DNA of 9,575 nucleotides from Verrucomicrobiia bacterium (lineage in GTDB: Bacteria > Verrucomicrobiota > Verrucomicrobiae > Limisphaerales > UBA11358): positions 1-9,575 of the forward strand of contig JASHZU010000459.1 in NCBI GenBank assembly GCA_030042375.1, read 5' to 3'. The first letter of the stretch is position 1; each line of letters begins with the position of its first letter. Under the pieces are notes generated by a model. That model searched no databases. It saw only the letters and a program-made list of their open reading frames with translations, and was not told where the DNA came from. Positions 1-5,267 of this stretch are shown here, one piece after another. A program made the position numbers and the translations under genes.

Positions 1-346
1 ACGCCGCCACCCGCTGCAGGCTGGTTCCATTCACAAACACCAGCAAATCGTAGCTGCCGGACATCAAATAGCAGGATTCCACCTCATCAAAACGGGAAAT
101 ACGCTCGGCCAGCCGGTTGAAGCCGCCGCCGCGTTCTGGCGTAATCCGCACCTCGATCACCGCGCAAACCAGCCCAGCCTCTTCATCCGACAGGTTCAGG
201 ATGGGCGACCAGCCCAGCAGAATCCCCTGGGCCTTTAGCTCGGCGAGTTGCGCATTGATTTCCGCTTCGGACAGATTCAGCACCTGGGCCATTTGCGCCG
301 TGTCCAGGCGGCTGCCTTCGAGCAATAATTTGAGTACTGGATTCAT
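1..346 (-). CDS. Lrp/AsnC family transcriptional regulator (3' end cut by window edge)
   Basis: The 115 visible residues read as an Lrp/AsnC ('feast/famine') regulator. Residues 1-50 form the DNA-binding part: a first helix (MNPVLKLLLEGSRLD), a helix-turn-helix around residues 15-40 (TAQMAQVLNLSEAEINAQLAEL) and the family's GxIxGW-type linker (GILLGWSPIL). From about residue 59 the RAM ligand/oligomerisation domain begins (VCAVIEVRITPE), with its hallmark SGSYDLLVFVNG at 96-107. The family usually has 150-165 residues, so roughly 40 C-terminal residues lie outside the window. The ATG at 346 matches the usual N-terminus of this family, but no convincing Shine-Dalgarno precedes it. These proteins bind DNA as dimers or octamers and often sense amino acids. 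Some relatives of this short-N-terminus type sit beside aminotransferase genes, which could be checked just outside the window. Family call is firm; target genes are unknown. Confidence 0.9.
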   Translation of the reverse strand, partial: MNPVLKLLLEGSRLDTAQMAQVLNLSEAEINAQLAELKAQGILLGWSPILNLSDEEAGLVCAVIEVRITPERGGGFNRLAERISRFDEVESCYLMSGSYDLLVFVNGTSLQRVAA

Positions 347-356
347 CGGAAGCGCA

Positions 357-403
357 GTATCGCAACAAAAAAACGCCAAATCCATAGCAAAGTCGCGCGA
401 TAC
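357..403. promoter_or_regulatory. Inverted repeat upstream of the Lrp/AsnC-type gene
   Basis: Perfect 7-bp arms GTATCGC (357-363) and GCGATAC (397-403) are separated by 33 bp and lie 11-57 bases upstream of the regulator's ATG. The spacer contains a run of seven A (367-373). The arms could be an autoregulatory site, as Lrp-type proteins often bind near their own promoters, or could arise by chance. No other support is visible. Confidence 0.22.
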
Positions 404-413
404 CGCGGCGAGC

Positions 414-734
414 TTACAAGCCCAGCAGCCGTTTCAACACCGATTCAATTTCCAACATTTTGTCGGCGGGAAATGCGGATATGCGGCGCTCAATTTTTGC
501 GTTATCTACGCCGGCGATACCTAGAACATTAACCACGGATTCCTGTCGAAGCCATGCCGGTTTGGGAAACCGGATTTCGCACTCGCCGCCGCGAATTTCA
601 GTTGTCATGGGCACGACCACGGACATATTACGCTGGCTATCGGGTTTGCTCACGGAAATCACGACGCAAGGCCTCACTTTGGCTGCCATGCCTAAATCCA
701 CGGCTACAACATCGCCGCGATTAAATTTTGTCAT
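414..734 (-). CDS. MazF/PemK-type toxin, probable mRNA interferase
   Basis: The 106-residue product has the MazF/PemK layout: an N-terminal RGDVVAVDLG strand (residues 6-15), the conserved KVRPCVVIS segment (19-27) with the Arg of the family's active-site region, a central VVVPMTT strand (39-45), and a C-terminal acidic/basic helix (DKMLEIESVLKRLLGL). Family members are sequence-specific endoribonucleases that cut mRNA and are neutralised by a partner antitoxin. The reading frame stays open upstream to 884, but the ATG at 734 is chosen because MTKFNRGD is the family's normal start and the upstream extension is only an out-of-frame reading of the antitoxin gene. The start overlaps the antitoxin stop by 14 bases (ATGACAAAATTTAA), a coupling typical of type II pairs. 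The length is usual (about 105-120). Some plasmid-type relatives act on gyrase instead, so the exact target is inferred. Confidence 0.85.
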   Translation of the reverse strand: MTKFNRGDVVAVDLGMAAKVRPCVVISVSKPDSQRNMSVVVPMTTEIRGGECEIRFPKPAWLRQESVVNVLGIAGVDNAKIERRISAFPADKMLEIESVLKRLLGL

Positions 735-912
735 AGTCCACGTCCGGGGCGGGGCCAAGTTTTTCCCAGGTATCCGCCACGACGGTGTCCATGGGAGCAT
801 CCTTTTGACGCTGACGTTCGAGGAATTTGAGATAGTGCAAGACTTCGCGCAGCACCGGTTCGGGCTGGCGCTTGATTTCTTCAATCAACATTTCTTGCGC
901 GCTCATACACAT
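721..912 (-). CDS. Small antitoxin, DUF2281-like, partner of the MazF/PemK toxin
   Basis: A 63-residue protein immediately upstream of, and overlapping, the toxin gene. The N-terminal helix pair (MLIEEIKRQPEPVLREVLHYLKFLERQRQ, here residues 8-36) resembles the DUF2281/VapB-like family, whose members read roughly 'ELLEKLPPELLEEVLDFIEFL'. The C-terminal tail has Trp49 in DTWEKLGPAP and ends in DVDYDKI, an extended acidic segment of the sort antitoxins lay across the toxin. No clear DNA-binding motif such as AbrB or ribbon-helix-helix is visible, so autoregulation is uncertain. The start at 912 is preferred over the Met at 906 because GAGG sits 8 bases before it. Family membership is by pattern recognition; the antitoxin role rests mainly on position, size and overlap. 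Confidence 0.75.
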   Translation of the reverse strand: MCMSAQEMLIEEIKRQPEPVLREVLHYLKFLERQRQKDAPMDTVVADTWEKLGPAPDVDYDKI

Positions 913-1021
913 AATTATCGCCTCAAATCGGATTCAAGCAAGGGAAATTACCAATGGCTATCGTTCTAAAAAAGCCCGGAAACCGGTCTGCATCTCCGAA
1001 ATATCATTTGCGAACTGCGCG

Positions 1022-1034
1022 AACGACCGTCGTT
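1022..1034. promoter_or_regulatory. Small palindrome upstream of the toxin-antitoxin operon
   Basis: AACGAC-C-GTCGTT is a perfect 6-bp inverted repeat with a 1-bp centre, about 110 bases upstream of the antitoxin start. TTGCGA occurs on both sides (1008-1013 and 1035-1040). It could be an operator for the pair, but it is far from the start and no promoter elements could be placed around it. Confidence 0.2.
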
Positions 1035-1078
1035 TTGCGAGATGCCCAAACGAGAAAATAATTTTTTCCTGAAAACCG

Positions 1079-1123
1079 CTTAATAGGGCTTAACGCAGCT
1101 TAATTCGTCTTAATGAGGCTGTG
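1079..1123. repeat. 10-bp tandem array 1 (CTTAA-type, four units)
   Basis: Four consecutive 10-bp units begin with CTTAA: CTTAATAGGG (1079), CTTAACGCAG (1089), CTTAATTCGT (1099), CTTAATGAGG (1109), followed by a partial CTGTG. Only the first five bases are strictly kept, yet the spacing is exact, so the core recurs once per DNA helical turn. The units resemble those of the two arrays further right. Confidence 0.8.
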
Positions 1124-1130
1124 TTTTTCA

Positions 1131-1167
1131 CCGCCGATTCCCTTTCGCTCCAATGGAGCTTAGGCGG
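1131..1167. repeat. Hairpin element copy 1 with flanking arms
   Basis: The core TCGCTCCAATGGAGCTT (1145-1161) has stem GCTCC/GGAGC and a 3-base loop, the same design as the elements at 1475 and 1525. Outer arms CCGCC (1131-1135) and GGCGG (1163-1167) could extend the structure. The ATG of the ATGTCG leader seen in the other copies is lost here. Confidence 0.6.
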
Positions 1168-1213
1168 ACAGGGACTCCGAGAATTTAAACAATCTTTTTT
1201 TCTCAAAAACTTG

Positions 1214-1261
1214 CTTGATTAGCTTTGATTAGGTTTGACTAGCCTTGACTGGGCTTTAGGC
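1214..1261. repeat. 10-bp tandem array 2 (TTGAYTAG-type, four and a half units)
   Basis: Units CTTGATTAGC (1214), TTTGATTAGG (1224), TTTGACTAGC (1234), CTTGACTGGG (1244) and a partial CTTTAGGC (1254) repeat with an exact 10-bp period. Seven of ten positions are nearly constant, so this is the best-preserved of the arrays together with array 3. It is preceded by a T-rich stretch (1193-1201). Confidence 0.85.
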
Positions 1262-1263
1262 CA

Positions 1264-1285
1264 CCCCCCCTCCCCCTCCAGGGGG
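1264..1285. repeat. C-rich tract with small hairpin
   Basis: Runs of seven and five C are followed by TCCA and GGGGG. CCCCC (1272-1276) can pair with GGGGG (1281-1285) across a 4-base loop. It separates arrays 2 and 3 and may be a slippage-prone site. No gene-related role can be shown. Confidence 0.5.
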
Positions 1286-1286
1286 T

Positions 1287-1329
1287 CTTGTACAGGTTGG
1301 TACAGCTTTGTACAGGGTTGTGCAGGGTG
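1287..1329. repeat. 10-bp tandem array 3 (TTGTACAGG-type, four units)
   Basis: Units CTTGTACAGG (1287), TTGGTACAGC (1297), TTTGTACAGG (1307), GTTGTGCAGG (1317) plus a trailing GTG repeat with an exact 10-bp period. GTAC inside three of the units is self-complementary. The unit aligns with those of arrays 1 and 2 as C-T-T-R-W-W-N-R-G-G, suggesting one underlying element type. Confidence 0.85.
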
Positions 1330-1390
1330 TAATTTTTTCGGTCGGATTTGGTTTGTTTTCACCGGAAGTCCTGATTTGTGTCGATCGTGC

Positions 1391-1416
1391 AAGGCCCGTT
1401 AGGGCCGACATCTTTC
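1391..1416 (-). repeat. Hairpin element copy 2 (inverted)
   Basis: The stem GGCCC (1393-1397) / GGGCC (1402-1406) has a GTTA loop and is followed by GACATC. Read on the minus strand it is GATGTC-GGCCC-TAAC-GGGCC-TT, matching the copy at 1475-1494 except that one stem pair is swapped from C-G to G-C. It forms an inverted pair with that copy. Confidence 0.7.
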
Positions 1417-1444
1417 TAGAACCATATTCCCCCAAAAATCATCC

Positions 1445-1466
1445 AAGCTCCGTCAAGAGCGGCATC
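1445..1466 (-). repeat. Hairpin element copy 3 (inverted, degenerate)
   Basis: Read on the minus strand this is GATGCC-GCTCT-TGAC-GGAGC-TT. It keeps the leader, stem and GCTT end of the family, with one stem position changed to a possible G-T wobble. It lies between copies 2 and 4. Confidence 0.5.
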
Positions 1467-1474
1467 ATCGGAAG

Positions 1475-1494
1475 ATGTCGCCCCTACGGGGCTT
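1475..1494 (+). repeat. Hairpin element copy 4
   Basis: ATGTC followed by stem GCCCC, loop TAC, stem GGGGC and TT. It starts exactly 50 bp before copy 5 in the same orientation and is inverted relative to copies 2 and 3, like the paired arrangement of REP/BIME-type elements. Confidence 0.75.
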
Positions 1495-1524
1495 AGAGGT
1501 TTGTTGGGCTTGGGAACTACAAAT

Positions 1525-1544
1525 ATGTCGCTCCTACGGAGCTT
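1525..1544 (+). repeat. Hairpin element copy 5
   Basis: ATGTC, stem GCTCC, loop TAC, stem GGAGC, TT. Relative to copy 4 the middle stem pair is changed from C-G to T-A, so base pairing is retained despite sequence change. Confidence 0.75.
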
Positions 1545-1664
1545 CCCACCCGCCCTCCTCTCTCAACAAAATGTCAAAGAACAACTGGTGAACAACAATG
1601 GTGCACCTGCGATCATTTTAGCCCATGCACGGAATTTTCTTAGTTCCGGAATACCTCATTTTAG

Positions 1665-1696
1665 TTAAAGCGTTGAAGCGGTGAAGCGTTGACCCG
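1665..1696. repeat. 8-bp tandem array (TTGAAGCG-type)
   Basis: Four contiguous 8-bp units: TTAAAGCG, TTGAAGCG, GTGAAGCG, TTGACCCG. The outer two are diverged. The period differs from the 10-bp arrays upstream, so this is a separate repeat class. I recall TTCAACGC/GCGTTGAA-type runs from Verrucomicrobiota intergenic DNA, but cannot confirm it here. Confidence 0.65.
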
Positions 1697-1842
1697 CCTG
1701 CGCCTAAGCTACGGCCCGGCACGCAGTCACAGGCCGTTGCGGGTATCCTCCTTGGCTCGGCTTCGCTAAAACGCCAAAATTTCTTGCTGCCGGACGGCTA
1801 AAGCTTTTCTTCAAACGCTCTAAATTACTTTGGTTCGCAAAA

Positions 1843-1862
1843 GGACATGCGTGCTGATGTCC
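1843..1862. promoter_or_regulatory. Perfect inverted repeat upstream of the large modular gene
   Basis: GGACAT (1843-1848) and ATGTCC (1857-1862) are perfect 6-bp arms around an 8-base spacer, about 145 bases upstream of the ATG at 2006. A T-run begins 8 bases after it. It could be an operator or a weak terminator-like hairpin; neither can be decided from sequence. Confidence 0.28.
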
Positions 1863-1931
1863 GCGTTGGGTTTTTAAAAATAAAAATAAGTAAAAAAACT
1901 AATTTTGTGAATAACTTTATTAAGATATTGC

Positions 1932-1959
1932 TCGACTTTATTCAATTAGTAGTTACTAT
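1932..1959 (+). promoter_or_regulatory. Candidate sigma-70-like promoter for the large modular gene
   Basis: TCGACT (1932-1937) and TACTAT (1954-1959) each match 4 of 6 consensus bases with a 16-bp spacer, placing a start of transcription near 1966. The region upstream (1871-1930) is strongly AT-rich with short A-runs at 1876-1880, 1882-1886 and 1892-1898, which would suit an UP-like or curved region. The match is weak and AT-rich DNA gives many chance hits. Confidence 0.3.
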
Positions 1960-1993
1960 TCTGAAAAGTAGGCTTGGTTCTTATTCACTTAGA

Positions 1994-1998
1994 AAGGA
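1994..1998 (+). promoter_or_regulatory. Ribosome binding site of the large modular gene
   Basis: AAGGA lies 7 bases before the ATG at 2006, an ideal distance. It fixes the start, which also coincides with the beginning of the first propeller-like repeat. Confidence 0.7.
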
Positions 1999-2005
1999 TT
2001 AACTT

Positions 2006-5000
2006 ATGTCTAACACCGCATGGATTATTTTCGGAAAAAACGGCCAGTCCGTTACCAGCCAGAACTTCCCGTCTGACCTTCAGGGCGAGTTGCAAAACGG
2101 CGTGCAGACTCAAGGATGGGTCGTCAACAATATTTTTTGTTACCCCGACACGAGGGGCTTTCTTGTGCTTCTGTCCAACGGAAAAGTCGCCACCTATGGA
2201 AGTTTTCCTGCTGATTTGGCAGCGGCGGTGTCCTCGCTGAATATCCCCTCAACGAATCCGCAGCTCAATGTCTCGTGGCAGGCTAACGACGTATGGGCCG
2301 TCTTTTGTCCGGGTGTCGGCTATAAACTTGGGCCCAATGTACCCAGCCAGGTAACCACCCTGCTTGCCAATTACAACCAATCCAATGCCGCCGACCAGAC
2401 CCGATATTCGCCCACCAATTTAATCTTTTCGCCAAGCGGCGATTGGCTCCTCATAGGCTACGACCAGAGTGACGAAGGCTCCGGAACCTATAACAGCAGT
2501 TCCGGATTTCCTGCCGACGTACTCGCCGCCGCCAATAACCTCCCGGATCACACCGGGGTTGCCAATGTTGTCTTTGACCCGGACGGCGGCTGGGCAATGA
2601 CTGATTCGTCAGGAAACATCCAATGGGGCTCTGGCACGCCATCCGATATCCAGACCGCGGAGCAGAATTTTGTTAAAGCCGGCAATAGCATTACGGGTTT
2701 ACAGTTTGTCACCATTGGCACTTACGTGATGCCCATGCAGTTTTCCTTTGGCCTTAGCGGTCCCATGAATCCTGCCTCCTGGACAAACCAAAGTGTGAAT
2801 ATGGGCACATCCATTACTCCTGCCTCCCCCAACGGAGCCCAAAAAATTACCACTCCCTACCTGGTGCCTACAGGTGCTGCGGCCATAACCAGTGGGACCA
2901 ATGCTGCTGGCCAGAATATTTTGACCTTGTCTTCAGTCTCGGGATTGGCCGTTGGCCAATTGTTGACCATCAATCCCGGCGGCTCGGACCAGGAGCAGGT
3001 AACCATTTCCGGAATTGGGGTGGCGATGTCCAATGGTATTCCTGTGCCTCTTGCTCCCACCCAGATTGCGCTCACCGCGCCTTTGAAAAACTCCCATGCC
3101 GCCGGCGAAACGGTGACCGCCTCCCTTGCGGTCATCACTCCCAGCGATACTTCCTGGATGTTCGCCGTCCCCTCTTCAACCATTGTAATTCCTTTCAACT
3201 TCTCCTTCAATTTCGCGGGGAACGATCCGGGCGGCTTTGGGGGCGCCCCCGGCGGGAATCACGCGCATTTTGTGGTGCAACTTGAACAGGTTCAGCTGGA
3301 CGGTGGTGGCAACGTCATCATTGGATCCAATGGCCAACCCTGGCAAGCGGTGGGTTCGCCTCTTATCGTTGACCTCTACGGCAACAATTGCACCAACCAG
3401 TACGGCTCGCCCCAGTTGAACATTCCTGAGCAGGGCGACAACCAGATCATGCAAATCATGAAGACTGCAAGCGGGACTATCCAACAAAACGTTTGGCTTC
3501 CCGTTCCTCTGACTCAAGTCCAGACTATCTTGAGACTTCAATTTGTCTGCTGGCTGGGAGACACTAATGACTCTAACTACTGGGATTACGGCCCAATGGA
3601 AAGTGTTGGCGTGCTTAATGAAGGCGGCGCGGTTACCTGTGAGTTCCCAGCCTCTGGCCAATACACTCTGGCGCAATGGGTCATCGGCGTCGTTCCCACG
3701 GAACTTATCCAAATCAAGGCCATGCCTATCGCCCTGATTTATAATCCGCCGGGCAATGCGAGCAACGCCAGCTACGCGCTTTCCAATACCAATACCTACA
3801 GTTGGACTTTCAGCGATTCAGAAAGCAACAATTACAGCGTTACCAACGACATTTCCTCCACGGCGGGCTCATCAATCTCCGGCTCGGGAAGCCTTGGCTT
3901 TTCATTTATGGGGTTTGGGTTGAGCCTTGGCGCAAGCAATTCGGCGCAAACATCCCAAACCTGGGACAACTCCACTACGCAGGGCACCCAAACCTCGTCG
4001 GGAAATACTTACACCCTTAGCCAGAGCCAGGCCACCAACCTCGCTTGGCAGACTGGCGGAAATCCCTGGCCCGGGGACACTGCTCCGGTTAGCCAGGAAG
4101 CTTTCCAGGCGGACACATTCACTGTCCTGGTGCGCGTGCAGCTCGCCATCTGGGATTACCCGAACTTTTACTTCAGTCAGGTTTTGGGTTCGTGGCCCAC
4201 CCTTTACACCGTTTCCGTCGAGCAGCTGGTCGAGGTGATAAACGGCGGAGCATCTGCCTATTCCTTTGCCCCTCCTCCCGGAGCTTCTATGCCTTGCTCC
4301 CTCAACGCTCAGGACTGCGCCGCGCTCCTCAGCCTGGATCCATTCTATGCCTCAGGCTGGCAGGGCGCAGACCTCTCCACTTTCAATACCAATTCGTCCG
4401 GCGTCGCCCGGTTTCAGCCCATCACCTCCGTTAACTATGGCAGTACCGTTTTGTCCGATGGTGCGCCTCCCGCCAATGACCCGGTAACAGTGCAGTCCGT
4501 CGTCTCGAATGAGACCACGTATAAACAATCCTATAGCTTGACCTATACTTCAGGTATCGAAACGAAGTACTCTTTCACAAATACCCAATCAAACTCAATT
4601 AATTTCGGAGTCTCCATCAAGGAGGGAGTGGTGCAGGCATCCGGATCCGGCAGCCAGGGCAGTTCTTCGAGTACGACCATCTCCAACTCGACTTCCACCA
4701 CCCTCTCGATAAACTACCAATCTACTGCCAGCGTTGATTACAAAAGCGTTTATACTTACACCGGAAGTCTCAATGATAACAACCCCTATACCACCACCTC
4801 CGGCGCCGCCCAGGCCGGGGCTACGGTATTGCCCATCAAATCAACCACTGGCCTCTCTGTGAAGGACCAGATTATCATCAATCCGAACTATCCCTTCCCC
4901 CCTAAAACTGGAACGAACACTTTTAACGCAAGCGCTCCCAACACGGAAGTCGCCACCATTGCTTCCATTCAGACCAATGCTTCGGTTACCCTTACCGCTC

Positions 5001-5194
5001 CGTTGAAATATGCCCATGTGGCCGCAGAAAATGTCTTGCCCGTGTGGAATGAAATGACAGTCAATGCCTATCGTGATTTGCTTTATGGAGGGCTTGCCTT
5101 CCAGGATCCGAATGCCGCCCAGCCATTACGTTTTGTCAAACCACCCATTTTACCGCTGAAACCAGTTATATTAACACCGCTAAAAGCTGCATAA
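2006..5194 (+). CDS. Large modular beta-rich protein of unknown function (1062 residues)
   Basis: I do not recognise this as a named protein. Residues 1-240 hold about five units ending in a (F/V/T)P(S/A)(D/Q)(L/V/I) turn-helix (residues 21, 67, 112, 168, 211), separated by strands with W and G such as DPDGGWAMTD, suggesting a propeller-like fold. A small beta module (about 295-375: LAVGQLLTINP ... ALTAPLKNSHAAGETV) recurs at about 932-1010 (LSVKDQIIINP ... TLTAPLKYAHVAAENV). Residues 595-680 and 832-920 are Ser/Thr/Asn-rich alternating strands; the first surrounds a hydrophobic turn (LGFSFMGFGLSLG, 630-642), reminiscent of beta-pore-forming hairpins. A YNPPGNAS motif (579-586) precedes that region. 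There is no signal peptide, lipobox or membrane helix, and very few charged residues. The gene stands alone between minus-strand genes. A surface, toxin-like or injected protein is conceivable, but function is unknown. Confidence 0.9.
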   Translation: MSNTAWIIFGKNGQSVTSQNFPSDLQGELQNGVQTQGWVVNNIFCYPDTRGFLVLLSNGKVATYGSFPADLAAAVSSLNIPSTNPQLNVSWQANDVWAVFCPGVGYKLGPNVPSQVTTLLANYNQSNAADQTRYSPTNLIFSPSGDWLLIGYDQSDEGSGTYNSSSGFPADVLAAANNLPDHTGVANVVFDPDGGWAMTDSSGNIQWGSGTPSDIQTAEQNFVKAGNSITGLQFVTIGTYVMPMQFSFGLSGPMNPASWTNQSVNMGTSITPASPNGAQKITTPYLVPTGAAAITSGTNAAGQNILTLSSVSGLAVGQLLTINPGGSDQEQVTISGIGVAMSNGIPVPLAPTQIALTAPLKNSHAAGETVTASLAVITPSDTSWMFAVPSSTIVIPFNFSFNFAGNDPGGFGGAPGGNHAHFVVQLEQVQLDGGGNVIIGSNGQPWQAVGSPLIVDLYGNNCTNQYGSPQLNIPEQGDNQIMQIMKTASGTIQQNVWLPVPLTQVQTILRLQFVCWLGDTNDSNYWDYGPMESVGVLNEGGAVTCEFPASGQYTLAQWVIGVVPTELIQIKAMPIALIYNPPGNASNASYALSNTNTYSWTFSDSESNNYSVTNDISSTAGSSISGSGSLGFSFMGFGLSLGASNSAQTSQTWDNSTTQGTQTSSGNTYTLSQSQATNLAWQTGGNPWPGDTAPVSQEAFQADTFTVLVRVQLAIWDYPNFYFSQVLGSWPTLYTVSVEQLVEVINGGASAYSFAPPPGASMPCSLNAQDCAALLSLDPFYASGWQGADLSTFNTNSSGVARFQPITSVNYGSTVLSDGAPPANDPVTVQSVVSNETTYKQSYSLTYTSGIETKYSFTNTQSNSINFGVSIKEGVVQASGSGSQGSSSSTTISNSTSTTLSINYQSTASVDYKSVYTYTGSLNDNNPYTTTSGAAQAGATVLPIKSTTGLSVKDQIIINPNYPFPPKTGTNTFNASAPNTEVATIASIQTNASVTLTAPLKYAHVAAENVLPVWNEMTVNAYRDLLYGGLAFQDPNAAQPLRFVKPPILPLKPVILTPLKAA

Positions 5195-5200
5195 TCACTC

Positions 5201-5240
5201 GGTTCTGGTTACGAACAACACGTCGCTGGTGTTCCAGACC
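5201..5240. terminator. Possible bidirectional terminator hairpin between convergent genes
   Basis: Between the two converging stop codons, GGTTCTGG (5201-5208) can pair with CCAGACC (5234-5240) with one bulged T. An inner AACAC can then pair with GTGTT across a short loop, leaving an 8-base bulge on one side. No T-run follows on either strand, so intrinsic termination is doubtful. Confidence 0.22.
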
Positions 5241-5267
5241 ATATCCATCTGCACAATCTGCGGATGC

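Larger units (their letters stand above)
913..2005. other. 1.1-kb intergenic repeat mosaic
   Basis: No credible gene is seen on either strand; the open frames here are short, repeat-driven and without recognisable protein features. From left to right it contains: the upstream region of the toxin-antitoxin pair, three 10-bp-period arrays, a C-rich tract, a cluster of small hairpin elements, an 8-bp-period array, and a stretch at about 1697-1830. That last stretch is a GC-rich mix including CTAAGCTACGGC, which resembles dispersed intergenic sequence I recall from related genomes. An AT-rich segment (about 1871-1960) leads into the gene at 2006. Individual elements are listed separately. Confidence 0.7.

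Noticed and set aside
414..884. A 156-residue version of the toxin starting at 884
   Set aside because: The extra N-terminus is an out-of-frame reading of the antitoxin gene; the family start MTKFNRGD at 734 with a 14-base overlap is the natural one.
974..986. Rho-independent terminator on the minus strand (CCGG-TTT-CCGG then GC and a T-run)
   Set aside because: The stem has only four base pairs, and it would block transcription into the antitoxin gene; a chance match is more likely.
1264..1285. G-quadruplex on the minus strand
   Set aside because: There are only two long G-runs plus short ones, and the adjacent complementary run favours a simple hairpin.
1079..1329. CRISPR array
   Set aside because: Units are 10 bp in direct contact with no spacers, and no cas gene is in the window.
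1308..1496. A 62-codon open frame on the plus strand in the intergenic region
   Set aside because: It runs across tandem array 3 and the hairpin elements, has no ribosome site and no protein-like features.
1697..1830. Decayed gene or transposon remnant
   Set aside because: No frame with recognisable protein sequence and no terminal inverted repeats with target duplication were found; at most it resembles dispersed intergenic sequence.
3176..3712. A 178-codon open frame on the minus strand within the large modular gene
   Set aside because: No recognisable protein features, and the plus-strand frame has clear repeated modules and a good ribosome site.
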